From NCBI RefSeq assembly GCF_958298935.1, contig NC_084924.1:26137819-26201818 (forward strand): a DNA stretch of 64,000 bases. The letters are read 5' to 3'. How positions within the stretch are numbered: position 1 is the first letter of the stretch; every line of letters starts with the position of its first letter. Position numbers and translations under genes: made by a program. Under the pieces are notes generated by a model that saw nothing but the letters and a program-made list of their open reading frames with translations, had not been told where the DNA came from and did not search any database. The stretch comes from Phragmites australis (taxonomy: Eukaryota > Streptophyta > Magnoliopsida > Poales > Poaceae). This document shows positions 30,515 to 41,807 of the stretch, one piece after another.

Positions 30515-31323
30515 CACTACGTGAAAAAGGGACATGGGTGACAGGTGATAACCCTCATGGGTGACGGGTCCCGCACCTGTCACCCCGAACACATTACTGC
30601 TGAGTCATCATGAGTGAGGATACAGATCTGTCATCAATGTGATCATAGGTGACGGGTCACAACATGACCCGTCACCAATGAATATCATAGGTAACGGGTC
30701 GTCTTTTTGACCCGTCACCTATAATTGAACATAAGTGACGGGTCATAACAATGACGCATCACTTATAACTAATGAACATGTTTCACGTTTTTAGACATGA
30801 AAAAAGTCAAACAAATATTTTTTTTCACCCAAGAGCCACCCTAATATAGGACCCATCATATATGCACAATCCACATCATTTTTAAACATATTTCAGTGTT
30901 TACATTTCATGGGACACGAACCCACGTCCAAAGTCTCACGCGCGACTCCCTTACTACCTCAACTATCACATGCTTGTGATAGAAACTGGATATAATATCC
31001 TTTTAACCTTCATCGCCGAAGGTCATATGTGACGGGTCATAAATGTGACCTGTCACTTATGCAAGTCATAGGTGACGAGTCATAGTTATGATCGATTACT
31101 TATACAAGTCATAGGTTCGAAGAATTTTTCGAGGCCAAAAACAGCTTGGAAGATTGAGTTCTCGCCCACGGAAGTTTCTGCACCGTTTTCAGAACGCGCG
31201 TTTGTGTCCATAGCCGCGACCCCTTACATCAAACTTTAGCAAAATTGTACAATAATTTCTATTCTAGTGCTGCTGAGGTGAGAAAAAAATAAGAGAAAAA
31301 TAAAATAAAATAATTTTTTTTAG

Positions 31324-31363
<40 letters not shown>

Positions 31364-31512
31364 CCAAGGCTGTATATTATATATATACATCCCTAATAAA
31401 CATAGAAAAATATCATAGTACAGATATATATGAGTATATGTTTGTACTACTATACATACATACATACATACATACATACATACATACATACATACATACA
31501 TACATACATACA

Positions 31513-31562
<50 letters not shown>

Positions 31563-31905
31563 AACACATGGCATAAACCTAAGTATATGAATACCTAGGG
31601 GTATATATATACACAAAATACATGAAATGATAGCTCTATGTATTGATCAAGTCCTATCACAACTTGACATGCCACTAATGACTAGATAGGATGACTCGTT
31701 ACTGATAAGTTAATCATTGTCGTCACTTATAAGTCATAATAGGTGACGGGTTACAACTACGACAAGTCAATTATAACTGATCTAGGATGATCCGTCACTT
31801 ATGATAAGTTATAAGTGACGAACCTGTCACTTTTGTCATCAATGACGGATTATGTTATAACCCATCATTTATTTCATATCTCTTTTATCTGTTTTTCATA
31901 TAGCG
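30515..31905. mobile_element. Non-autonomous CACTA element (1391 bp)
   Basis: The left end reads CACTACGTGAAAAAG and the right end, inverted, CGCTATATGAAAAAC. TGG stands on both sides (30512-30514 and 31906-31908), the 3-bp duplication expected for CACTA. Subterminal repeats of GTGACGGGTC occur in both orientations within about 250 bp of the left end and again near 31740-31860. It encodes nothing and is filled by microsatellites in the middle. Confidence 0.92.
31328..31562. repeat. TA and CATA microsatellites inside the CACTA element
   Basis: There is a TA run at 31328-31361, a CATA run at about 31452-31540 and a TA run at 31541-31562. Reading frames such as MYVCMYVC across it are artefacts of the repeat. 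Confidence 0.95.
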
Positions 31906-32277
31906 TGGTCTTCACTGCATCCCACACCTCCTTGGCGCTTGCTTTCGTAGTGAGAGTGTAGATCATCTCTTGAGTAATGGCTCGAAGGATGGCCTCCAGC
32001 ACCATCCTATCCTCTTCCAGTTCAGCACCTCCTAGCTCAACGGCATCCCACAAGCTGCGAAGTATGACCTTCATCATCAACGTTCAATCGTCGTAGTTCA
32101 TCCTTGTCAGTGTCGGATAGGAGGCTGATCCACCCACTTACCTCACCTCCTGCTATGCCATCAGGTCACGGCCACTGCCGCTTCCTCATACACCATGGTC
32201 GTTGGGAACCCTAGGACGCAGTTGTGGAGTAGGCGACTGGGAAGGTGAGTGAGACATCACAGGTCCTCGAGCACAAG

Positions 32278-32289
32278 GCTTTGATGTCA
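32278..32289 (-). promoter_or_regulatory. Degenerate primer binding site of element F
   Basis: The minus strand reads TGACATCAAAGC next to the 5' LTR, a decayed form of the initiator tRNA-Met complement TGGTATCAGAGC (9 of 12 match). Confidence 0.5.
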
Positions 32290-32291
32290 AA

Positions 32292-32587
32292 TGTCAGCCG
32301 CGCTCCTACCTTGAACTAACACGAAACAGTTGGATCACGAACTGGAACAGGGGGTGAACACACACGAGATCGATGTTTTGGTGCTGCTCAAAATTGCCGC
32401 AGTGTTTTCAGTTTTTCCTTTACTATTTGTAGAACGATAATAGAGAGTAGAGGTCGTTAAGGCCACAGCAACATACGCGCATGGCCACAACTCGGTCATG
32501 CGCATGCAGGGAGACAAATTAACAGAATCGTGACTCTAAACATGCAGAGAAACAAAAACTAATCTAGCGCACAAGATTATTTCTACA
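32292..32587 (-). repeat. 5' LTR of element F (296 bp)
   Basis: It is the partner of 26322-26719 and lacks about 100 bp of that copy. It ends CTACA at 32587, followed by the target duplication TGGAC. Confidence 0.9.
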
Positions 32588-32621
32588 TGGACGTCCTTCC
32601 CTGTAACCAACGGAGCTTCTA

Positions 32622-32677
<56 letters not shown>

Positions 32678-33298
32678 CGTTTCATTGGTCGGCCGGGGCG
32701 TCCATCCCCTCAATCGTTGTTTCCTCCCGTGCTGCAATCTCGCAGTCCTAAGCTCGTGCTGTCGTATCTAGGGGATCCTGCGGTAAAGCCAGGGTAGGGT
32801 ATCGTCGCACTGTAAGATTTTCATTCTCTGTCCCGTTGTACTTCTACTGAAATCTGAGTATCTCCTCTAGTTGTGGTCTACCAATTAATACAGTAGTTTT
32901 CGGTGGATCAATCTTCTGGTTGTTTTCCTTTGTTATGAATTGCAATGCCATCGATCTACTTCTGTGCTGTTACATCCGCACTGAAATTTATATACCTGTT
33001 TGTTCTTTTTTACAGTTGAACAATTGTTATGACGAACTATGCCTACGCTGAGCTCCACCAACGACGTCCGTCCGCTGTTCAACGGCTCAGTACCACCGCT
33101 CCTCAGCTTCCCGAGTCTACTGCCGCACCAAGAAGGGACTTCGGTTACGCATGAGCTAGCTCCACCAACGTCTCGCCACCACTGCATGCGCATGGCCTAC
33201 AACGGCACGGCACCACTGCATGTACTGCCTGCGCTTGATGGTTGTTTCTACTCGTCATGAACCATTGTAATCTATAAATAGGACCTGACTATGAATCT
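32588..33298 (+). other. Leader-like sequence before the SEC15 remnant
   Basis: A CT microsatellite (32625-32674) and GC-rich sequence resemble the 5' UTR of a plant gene. A TATAAATA lies at 33274-33281, 18 bp before the SEC15 frame. The open frame 33039-33260 has no motif that I recognise. Whether this belonged to the SEC15 copy is unknown. Confidence 0.35.
32625..32674. repeat. (CT)n microsatellite, about 50 bp
   Basis: Uninterrupted TC dinucleotides, a common feature of plant 5' UTRs. Confidence 0.95.
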
Positions 33299-34046
33299 AT
33301 GATCAATATAGCCTCAGAAGCATTGCAAAACAAGAAAGAGGTTGAGATTGAAGAGCTATGTAGACTTCACTATGAGGACTTCATCCTTGCTGTTGACGAA
33401 CTACGTGGGGTGTTGGTCGATGCTGATGAGCTAAAGAGCATGCTATCTTGTGAGAATTCTCACCAGCAAGAGGTTTCTACTGCCCTACTGCTGAAGCTAG
33501 ATGAACTTCTTGAGTCATATTCTTTCAAGAAATACGCTGAGGAGGCCATAACAACGCTGAAAATATATGTGAAGGTCATCAGCTTAGGGCAGCTCCAGCA
33601 GGATCGGTGTCCAGTGCTACGCTAGCACTGGATACCGATCGGTTCGGGCGTGCGGGCAGCTCCAGCAGAGCCGGTTTCTTGCTGCTACAGTGATGAGAGG
33701 AGAGATTACCTCAAATTTGGGTATCTCCTCTCATCACTGTTCAAAAAGACTGGTATGTGGGTCTGGATGGAGGAGAATAATAGATGGTAGGAAATAGGTA
33801 GCTGATGGAGATGAAAAAAAAGAGATATTGTAATAGTATTAGGGAATGCTGTAATAGTATTATAAGAGATGAATCTTTAGAGTATCTGCTAGAAATAGCC
33901 TTATGCATGACATGCAACAATTATATTGCTGAAGCTAAGTTTCATCCTGCACTGAAGACTTTGTACTTGATTCAGAAGGGCTAGTTGCACAATATTCCTA
34001 TGAAGCTTCTTAAGAAGGTGGTGGCGAGACATATACCATTAATAAA
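33299..34046 (+). pseudogene. SEC15: Exocyst subunit SEC15 (EXOC6) fragment, interrupted by a MITE
   Basis: The frame from 33299 encodes EVEIEELCRLHYEDFILAVD and later LLLKLDELLESYSFKKY, which match the N-terminal region of plant SEC15 (roughly residues 60-140 of about 790). A 314-bp MITE follows. Reading then resumes in the same frame at 33904 with MTCNNYIAEAKFHPALKTLY and, after a TAG at 33982-33984, with IPMKLLKKVVARHIPLI. It ends where CACTA element D begins (34047). SEC15 is part of the complex that tethers secretory vesicles to the plasma membrane. The first ~55 residues and everything past about residue 190 are missing here. Plant SEC15 genes usually lack introns, so a broken gene copy or a captured fragment are both possible. 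Confidence 0.85.
33587..33900. mobile_element. Tourist-like MITE (314 bp) in SEC15
   Basis: TTA stands on both sides (33584-33586 and 33901-33903), as expected for PIF/Harbinger elements. The ends GGGCAGCTCCAGCAG and, inverted, GGCTATTTCTAGCAG match imperfectly. A second GGGCAGCTCCAGCAG starts at about 33653, so one end is duplicated or a second element nested. Taking out the element and one TTA leaves the SEC15 frame continuous. Confidence 0.85.
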
Positions 34047-35569
34047 CACTAGTACAAAAGCTATTTTTTGACACATCTAAAGTTCCTTTCACATACGGTT
34101 AATATGTCAAACCGCTCGAATAGTAGACTAAAGTCATGTGCAGTTTCAAACTGCCTATGAAAATTAATTTTTATAGACGATTCCTTATATGAATCACCTA
34201 TCAAAATATCTCCATTATCACATACGGTTCAAATAAGAAACCGCTTATATAAATACGTCATTTACACAAGCGGTTCCTTATGTGAATCGCCTATGATAAT
34301 AGAGATATTTTCACAAACGGTTCACATAAAGAACCGTCTGTGATAATCTCCCTATAAACAATATTTGCCCGTGGAGGGCTATATTAAGATCGAGCTCATT
34401 GTGTCCAAACAGTGCAGCTTAAGACAATCGCGAGATTTGAAAATAAAGGGGGAGGTTTTGTTTTTCAGTTACTTGGAGGAGCCATCTAAGGTAAGAGATC
34501 CCATCAGCAGCTAGCATTTTGAGATCATGCTGCTAATAGACTTCAGTTGAGTTCAATACAATACACTGAAACTTGATTTGGAAATGTTGATGGCATTTTA
34601 TTTTCTAACATAGAGTTATGAATAGCTCTAGAAAATACTGAAATTTCCTGAATTTTCAGCCAATAAGAATTAGGCATAGCTCTATGTTGCTGCTGTTACT
34701 TCCATATAATAATCTCTCTTTTTCCGCTCTATCATTGGTTATTCATTTTTGGGCAAAATAATAGTGTTCCACTGGTGATAGCAGAACAGATTTGATTTAC
34801 CTAATTACCTTCCATTGAAATGTTTTTAGCTAGTTTACACGCACGTTCAAGTTCAAATGGCAACAACAAAAAGAACCACTAGAAAACGTCCTGAGAACAT
34901 GGAATGAGCAAGCCCCAAAGGCATGTCCATTTTGCCATTACAATTAGGTGCAAAAATCGTGATGCCAGGGAGGATTCTCATGTCTTCCATCAGGTACTGA
35001 TAGTTATTTATCTCCTGTGTGTCCCTATAGAGTCACATATAAAAAACATCACATAAAACAGTGGCGAAGAGACAGAAACCCCTCATTTTTAAGTGGTTGT
35101 TATAAGCTGGCCATTGTTGTTAGCATGCAGGAAATAGTTGTTACAAAAGCTGATGATCGAGATCACTTGATAACTCTATACAAAACCTAGCAATTGCGGT
35201 TGATGTGTATGGATTTTCGCTTTACTCTCACTCTATATATCTACTTCAATAATTGTGATGATTATGACTGGTTGCCAATCTATTTCAAATCTCCAAAATA
35301 ATGTTACCCATTGCATGTTGTAGAAATATATATATATATATGTGTACCACTGTAGTTTAAAACATATACCTTGATTTATTTTCTTTTCTCTAAAATAATA
35401 TTACCCATTACAATTTGATCTTTATTGCATCTTGCTTCGCAATTGCATACTTGTCAGTTTTTTCTAAGCAACACTAATCTAGTGGTCAATTAAGTACTAT
35501 AGGGCAGAAGATGATAGTAACCCCTAAGAAATAAGATGGAGCGGATGCAAGTAGGAGGTCGGATAGGAG

Positions 35570-37350
35570 CTCAAGCCCACTTAAGAAACCAGAAGCACAG
35601 AGGATGCTCACAATAGAGGGCGTCTCAGCACAGAGGATGCTCACAATCGAGGGTGCCCCAATACAGAGGATGCTCACACTAGAGGGTGCCCTAGAACAGA
35701 GGATGCTCAGACCATAGGGCGCCCTGGTGCAAGATATCATGGAAGCAAGCAGGAGGTTGGATAGGAGTCCAAGCTCACACCAGTCATCCTCCTCCGACAG
35801 TAGCAAAAGCTTGGGCATGTATCACAGCCCGAGCCCTGTTACGTGCTAGCGGGAGAGCTGACGTCAGGAAAGTAGCCCTGACTACGATCCCGCTAAAGAG
35901 GTATTGAGATGAATCAATGCATTCTATATTTCTTAAATGGAAGAATATTTTTTGTTTACGTCAACTCTCCTTGTTTTCTCTCTAGAGGGTAAGGGTGCAT
36001 AGATCTTCGCATTGATCATTTGCACAACAACCTTTCACTCCCTTTGTGCCTAAAACTTCAGGTCCCTCTAGGGGTACCCTGAAATGAAGAAGGGGCGAGC
36101 GAAGCAAAAACAAATTGTCATCCAGCACTTATACAATAATGCAAGTTAGTGTTGAAGGGGAGCCTGTTGCACCTCGTGAGGCCTGCGCCAAATATTGCAA
36201 CAGTTACATATTTCTTGTCAAGGAGTATGTTCCAATCACAATAACTGATTGGCGGTTGCTGCTTGATGAGACAAAGGAGTTCCTGTGAGCAACATTGCAG
36301 AGAACCATCCAATTCCCCTCAGGAACAAAGGAAGCCACCAAATAGAATGCATTGAAAACTATGGGAAAGAGCTTTCGGGGCTGGAAGAGTGAGTTGAATA
36401 AGTACTTCGTGAAGAAGAACTTGGTATTATTTAATAAATACAGAAAGATTGTGCTAGACCAATGGATGGAGTTTGTTCGGCAGAAGACCACACCTGAGGA
36501 CATCAAATTAGGTGAATCGTTCAAGCACCTTGCAAAGAAGAACAAGTACCATCATCACATGGGCTTGTCTGGGTACGCCTCTAAAATTTTTTAATGGAGG
36601 AGACAAGAAGAAGAGGCTGCCTAGGCTGGAAAACCTAACCCTTTGAAAAATTGTGATGAGCGAAGCAGGAGCTGGGTCTACAATCAATCATAACGAATCG
36701 AGTCTGGAGACTTAGCCTTCAAAAGCCCCGAGACCATTGAATTGACCCAGACCATTCAAGAGATCACTAACGAAGGGTCTTTAGAGCCTGACAACGAGAA
36801 TGACCTACTTACCAAGGCTCTGGGAACAAGGAACACCTAGGTTGTACTTGAGGCATCGGATCAAAAGTGAGTTGGAAGCATAGGTTCCTAGACACCATGG
36901 GCTAGTACAAGATCCCTAATAGATATAAGAAGACCCTAGAAGAAGAGATACAAAAACATGTTAAGGTCCAGTTTATGAAAATGTGGAATGAAAAGGAGAA
37001 GAAAAGGTAGCATTAATGATGATAGAGCAACCAACCAGCTCGGGCTTTCAGAGCAGCGTCGGGTCCACACAAGTTGATAACTAGAGATATCGTGTGGATT
37101 ATATCACAGAGGCTGCCTCTTGCATGCTATATTTTTCGGTCGGCAAGGGAGACTTCGCTGTTGAGGTTATCACAAGCCAAGCCATGTGTTTCACAATCAA
37201 GATATTCTGTCCAGTTATGCCAAGGTACAAGTAGACTCAGTATAACCACTTTTCATGAAGTACAAGCTAGACATTAGCACACCTGAGGGTATCGAGATTC
37301 TTGATGAAGATGTTGGCAACTTCATTATGTCGCCCAGATGAGGTATCATC
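35570..37350 (+). pseudogene. CACTA transposon protein (plant transposase_24 / TNP1-like), broken
   Basis: After the 11-residue repeats and an S-rich stretch comes YIFLVKEYVPITITDWRLLL (about 36200-36260). Then follow MGKSFRGWKSELNKYFVKKN (from 36361) and KTTPEDIKLGESFKHLAKKN (to about 36550), the core of the Ptta/En/Spm family. Further on are TLEEEIQKHVKV and LDISTPEGIEILDEDVGNF (near 37270-37320). Stops and shifts occur throughout. The family protein binds CACTA ends. The DDE-type TNP2 gene was not seen. Confidence 0.7.
35592..35733 (+). repeat. 33-bp tandem repeats in the CACTA gene
   Basis: CAGAGGATGCTCA recurs at 35598, 35631, 35664 and 35697, exactly 33 bp apart. In the plus frame this gives an 11-residue repeat of the form AQRMLTIEGAP. 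The last unit carries a stop. Confidence 0.85.
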
Positions 37351-37490
37351 TTCAGTAGAATGCAGTATATAATGCTCTGATAAACCTGGCCAATTTCAAG
37401 GTCGATGAGTTTATGGTACTCTTGGAAAACATCAACTGGATAGCGGAGGAAGCCTTGGACAATGCAAACGACTATATGAATGAGGTCCTG

Positions 37491-38312
37491 ATTGTTGGGT
37501 CTCAGCAGCCCTCAGGATCACCCGCACGACCCGTCCACTCTCCTCGACCAGTCATGCGAACGTCCGACCACGTGAGCCACCGAGTACATGCTCGACCACG
37601 ACCAGCCGACTAGTATGAGCGACCAGTAACCACGAGATCCGTCGAGCTACTCGTGAGTCACCCGGTGAGAATACAAATGGACGATCCGTCAACTAGAACT
37701 CGACAATCCGCTTGTCGACAAGAACAACACAAGACAAATTGAAACTTTCTGGAGCACGAGAACACAAGTTTCTGAGGATGCGACAATTTAACCTATTTTT
37801 CTTCCTATTTCCATCGAGTAGATTTGAGCTTGCTGAGTAATTAACCGAGTACTTCCAAGCTTTTTGACTCGATATCTTAAATCCTATTACATGCTCTTGC
37901 TTATATAGGCCTAAGTACCTGATCGGCTAGAAAAGTTATCTCCGATTTGTATCTGGACTTTGTGCACTTGCACGCGTACTTTGCCAAATAAGCATACGGA
38001 CTCAGACTCGTACACGACTTTGACACATGCACATGCATGAAACTACTCAAACTTGATTGGCTACCGAATTCCACGTACTCGTAGACTTCCTATACAAGTT
38101 CGTATATGGCAACTAGCCAACCAAACTTTCCTGGCTTCTTACATGCATTGACTTCATGCAGGTTGATGTACTTGCCTATACTAATACTAGTCTAACACTA
38201 ATATAACTTTAACTTACCTACACACACCAAAATAAGATTAATACCCTCCTTAATCTTATTTTCTCCTGGTCATCGTCTACTGCAGCGATGATAGATGGCT
38301 ACGAGCGCTCTA
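37491..38312. other. Unassigned sequence left of Sirevirus B
   Basis: It is rich in CGAC/TCGAG words up to about 37780, then AT-rich. It might be an LTR or the rest of element D, but I found no paired ends. CTCTA at 38308-38312 is the left target duplication of B, if its right partner outside the window agrees. Confidence 0.4.
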
Positions 38313-40376
38313 TGTAGGAACGAGATTGGTGACTAGAGGGGGGGGGGAGTGAATAGGCGTCTCAACAAATTTCTTACAAAATCAATGGCCTTCTCCTACT
38401 GGGATCACCCAACGCACCTAAAAAATCAAGCGGAAGTAAAAATCGAGAGAAGTTTTAACAAAAGAAAATCGAGGCAACACGACTCCACAGATAGTATATA
38501 AACCATAGGTTCTATTTAAGATCAATACATATATCTTAGCATTCAAAAGATCACAATTAGCAAAGAAATAAGAAATGATAAACACCGAGCAATGAAACTC
38601 TCCAAGTTGATTATATAGAGGCAAGTGAATTTAAGAACTCATCACATAAGCATGTGTATGAAAATTTTATGGCTCTAACAATAAGAAGAATGACCTCACA
38701 AGGTGCTGAAATTTCAGCCCAAAAACAAAAATAAAAATCAAAACCGAAAAGGAAAAGGAAAAACTTGTACACAAGGCAAGAGAACCAAGAGAGGAAAACT
38801 AGAAGGAGCGAAAATCAAGCATATGAAACAAAACAAACTTCATTACTCAAAGATGTCATCCCTATTTTAGACGGATTACAAAGATTTTGCTCTTAAAACT
38901 CTCATCTATTACATTGGCTAAGCACGCATCCTGCTCTCCACAAAAATCCTAACACAATGCTCTCATATAGGTGGCATAAGTGGCTCAAATGGCTGGTTCC
39001 ACCTCTCACATAGCCCTACTCCTCTATTCATTGGCCTAAAAAACTTGACCCCAAGTTTCCTAGCTTTTTTTCAAAATACCCCTCTCTTGTAGTACACTTC
39101 TACCTACCACCGAGGGCATTACAGTCCATTTTTTTCCATTCATCGAACGGCTATGGCGCCTTTATAACTTAGCTTTGTCTCGATGCAAGCTTCATGATGG
39201 TACCATGTACTCCTCCAATCCTTCCATGGTTTTGAGGTCAAACTATGAAACCCTAGCACGCTTCTCAAAGCGTGACTAGCCGCCACTTACTTGAACCTAA
39301 AGCAAGGGTTCCGATAATCATGACGCTTATCCTCCGTCTTGGGATCTTGACCGCCGGCAAGTCTCTCCCGCTCTCGATCTCTCGGGCTGCTTTGTGACTT
39401 GCATCGGCATCCCCTTCGCTTGACTTTGTCAACATGCCATCTTTATGCTCCGTTTCATGCTGTGCTTGACCTTCATGTGTACAGGTAGGATTACCCTTGA
39501 CTTCACCCAACCCTTCTTGATCATCCGACACCAAGCACCCACTTAGCCCCAATCATCCGTCATCGACCGCCAAGTTACATCCGTCACCTGCACACCATGA
39601 AACAAGCAAACATATTTCTCCACACTCTAAAATATCTCCATGTTAAAACAAAATCAAAAACTTCAACTCAGAGCACATCTTGCAGGGAACGTGAACACCA
39701 GATGTTTCGGTGTGTTCTGCTCCTAAACGCCGGACCATCCGTTGAGTGTAACGCTATCTGTTCCAGAAAAACTTTTCTCTCTGCAGGAAAAGGTCCGGTG
39801 ATCTCATGTCCATCACCGGATAATCCGGTGTATGCAATTCAACCGAACTGCCCTTCTACAACCTCTCTGCAACAAAAGGTCCAGTACATTCCCCGGTGTT
39901 CACAATCTCAGCATCGGACTATCCGGCGTACATAATCAAACTTGGCTCCAAAAATCTCCTCTCTGCAGAAAATACTCTGGCGCTGTCAAAGTCCCTCACC
40001 AGACCATCTGGTGTTTGCTTTCATTTCTGCTTCACATTGAAAATACTCTGGTGATACCCGCCGGTGTCACCACCACACTCACCGGACCTTCCGGTGCTTT
40101 GATCTCCAATTTGGCCTGAAAAATTGCTCTCTGCAAAAATATTCCAGTGAGTATACACTGCCCACACCGGAACTTCCAGTTAACACCGGAACATCCGATG
40201 TGTGTAATTTTTCTACGTACAGAGAAGAATTCGCCAATTCCAAACACCGCCAACTCAAGTTAGACATGAACAAGAACAAGCATCTACAAACACATGCTAA
40301 CCAAGTTTAAGACACATCAACTATTGTCAATGCCTTATCACATGCAAACCAAGGCACTTCTCCACTTGGTTTATCA
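38313..40376 (-). repeat. 3' LTR of element B (2064 bp)
   Basis: It runs from TGTAGGAACG to TTATCA and includes a run of G at 38338-38347. A decayed palindrome array lies at about 39730-40200. Against the right LTR it has an extra ~250 bp near 39060-39310. Confidence 0.85.
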
Positions 40377-41807
40377 ATCTCCCCCTTGATGAGTGCGTTG
40401 ACAATCCTCAAAGCACAAATATTTGGAATAGAAGAAGTGAAGCACACCTAAATGAGCAAAAACTCGAGAAAGAGTAAACAAAAAATACTTGGCATAAGAC
40501 AGATTGCAAAAGGCCGAAGATAGGCAAAGATAAGCCAAAATCTCAAAAGAGCAAGAAAAGCTCAAAAACTCAAAAACAAATGCTCCCCCTTGATGAATAC
40601 ACATTTTTCTTTGAGATTTGTTGCAAATTTTCTCATTTCTCCTCCTTTTAGCATATTCTCTTCTTTGTGCATATGCTCTCCCCCTTTGGCAATGCAAGCA
40701 TCAAAGATAAAACATTATGCAATGCATGAAAATGCAATCCTAGTGAGCTTTCACAAGTATACCACAAAGCATTTGTAAGTACTAGAAATGTCAAAAGGGC
40801 TCCGGAAAGGAGAGGATGGAGCTCAAAGAGGCTCCAAAAGAGATAGTGATACAAGAACATAAAGCGTGACAAGCTAAACCCGAAGTGTTGGTTGGTGCAT
40901 TTAATTTCACATAGCCGAATCATGTACAAGGTGACTACCACATAAGCATCCACTGGTGCCGAGTCAATACAAGTACTAAGAACTAGCCAACTTCAATTTT
41001 AAACTAGGCAAACAAGCATTCATGACAATAGGCTTTGCAAACGCTCACATATGAAACCAAAACTTAGATTGATCAATTGATTAAAAAGAATGAAACAGTT
41101 AGGCACATTTCTTTGAATTTCATTTTATCCTCAAGTTGCCTGTTATCCAAGCAAAGTGTCGCGCGACTAGGTACTGCAAACACCTTGAAGCATCAAGACA
41201 ACCATATTGGATCACATTTTAACACAAGACACTTGATTTTTCATGATTATTTGATTCGCACAAGTTATCAAGATGGTCACAATATCAAGTTAAAGTAGTG
41301 CATTTGCGACACAAAGAACACATGTTCCCTTAAGGTTCTATCATGAGCTAAACATTTAACAATGATAGAAAATATAGTGCAATATTCTCCAATCCGCTGT
41401 TGTGAACTAAGAAGACCTAGTGTAAGATATTCATCAGACAAGCCTTAACACAAACATTGACTAAGCCTAAGCAATTATGAACATGATGATCAAGAATGTA
41501 GCATTTCATAGTCTACATGATTCATAAAATTGACAAATTTCATCTTAAGGAAAGCTAGCTCACTTGAATTGTATCATGTCAAAGCATCAAGAAGAGCCTA
41601 AGATTAAGAGCTTGCTCCACATAACTACTCAACTTAGTCTAAATTCAAGTCTAGCAACCGAAAATGCTAAAGACATAAAAGTCAAAGCTCAACTACTATG
41701 ATTATCTTACATAATGAAATGTAATACAAATACAACAAAAGTAAGATAGAGTATGTACAAAGGACAACTACCGCTCACATAGTGCCATAGGGATATCACA
41801 CACTAAG
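40377..41807 (-). other. 3' UTR of element B with several polypurine tracts
   Basis: The tract next to the LTR reads CAAGGGGGAGAT on the minus strand (40377-40388). Others lie at about 40582 and 40678. The rest is AT-rich without a frame. No ORF2 remains here, unlike elements A and C. Confidence 0.65.

Larger units (their letters stand above)
29843..32257 (-). pseudogene. gag of element F, split by a CACTA element
   Basis: The N-terminal part (32257-31909) includes DRMVLEAILRAITQEM and ASAKEVWDAVKT. The C-terminal part (30511 down to 29843) includes MAKAHQLRKGFEGIVFH and DGFVMRLTCLVNNL. The two halves meet again in the same codon context once the CACTA element and one TGG copy are set aside. 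The zinc knuckle near 29990-30030 reads CQNYGNLGHCARGY, with two of its Cys positions changed to Tyr. Several stops lie in the N-terminal part. Confidence 0.85.
26322..32587 (-). mobile_element. Element F: degenerate Ty1/copia retrotransposon
   Basis: Both LTRs start TGTCAGC and end CTACA on the plus strand. The flanks are TAGAC (26317-26321) and TGGAC (32588-32592), a 5-bp duplication with one change. The minus strand has a primer-site remnant, gag, protease, integrase, RT and RNase H, in the copia order. The two LTRs have drifted and the genes are full of stops. A CACTA element (30515-31905) sits in gag. Confidence 0.9.
34047..37490 (+). mobile_element. Element D: CACTA transposon, left end and decayed gene
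   Basis: It starts CACTAGTACAAAAGC. Subterminal repeats of ACGGTTC / AAGCGGTTCC in both orientations run to about 34350, typical of CACTA elements. The interior 34350-35480 holds no gene. A decayed transposase-associated gene follows (35570-37350). I could not find the right end before 38312. The element may continue beyond, or have been cut by later insertions. Confidence 0.7.

Noticed and set aside
31259..31616. Open frames with MYVCMYVC repeats
   Set aside because: They are translations of CATA and TA microsatellites.
37491..38312. Possible LTR left of element B
   Set aside because: Style resembles an LTR, but no partner copy or target duplication could be found in the window.
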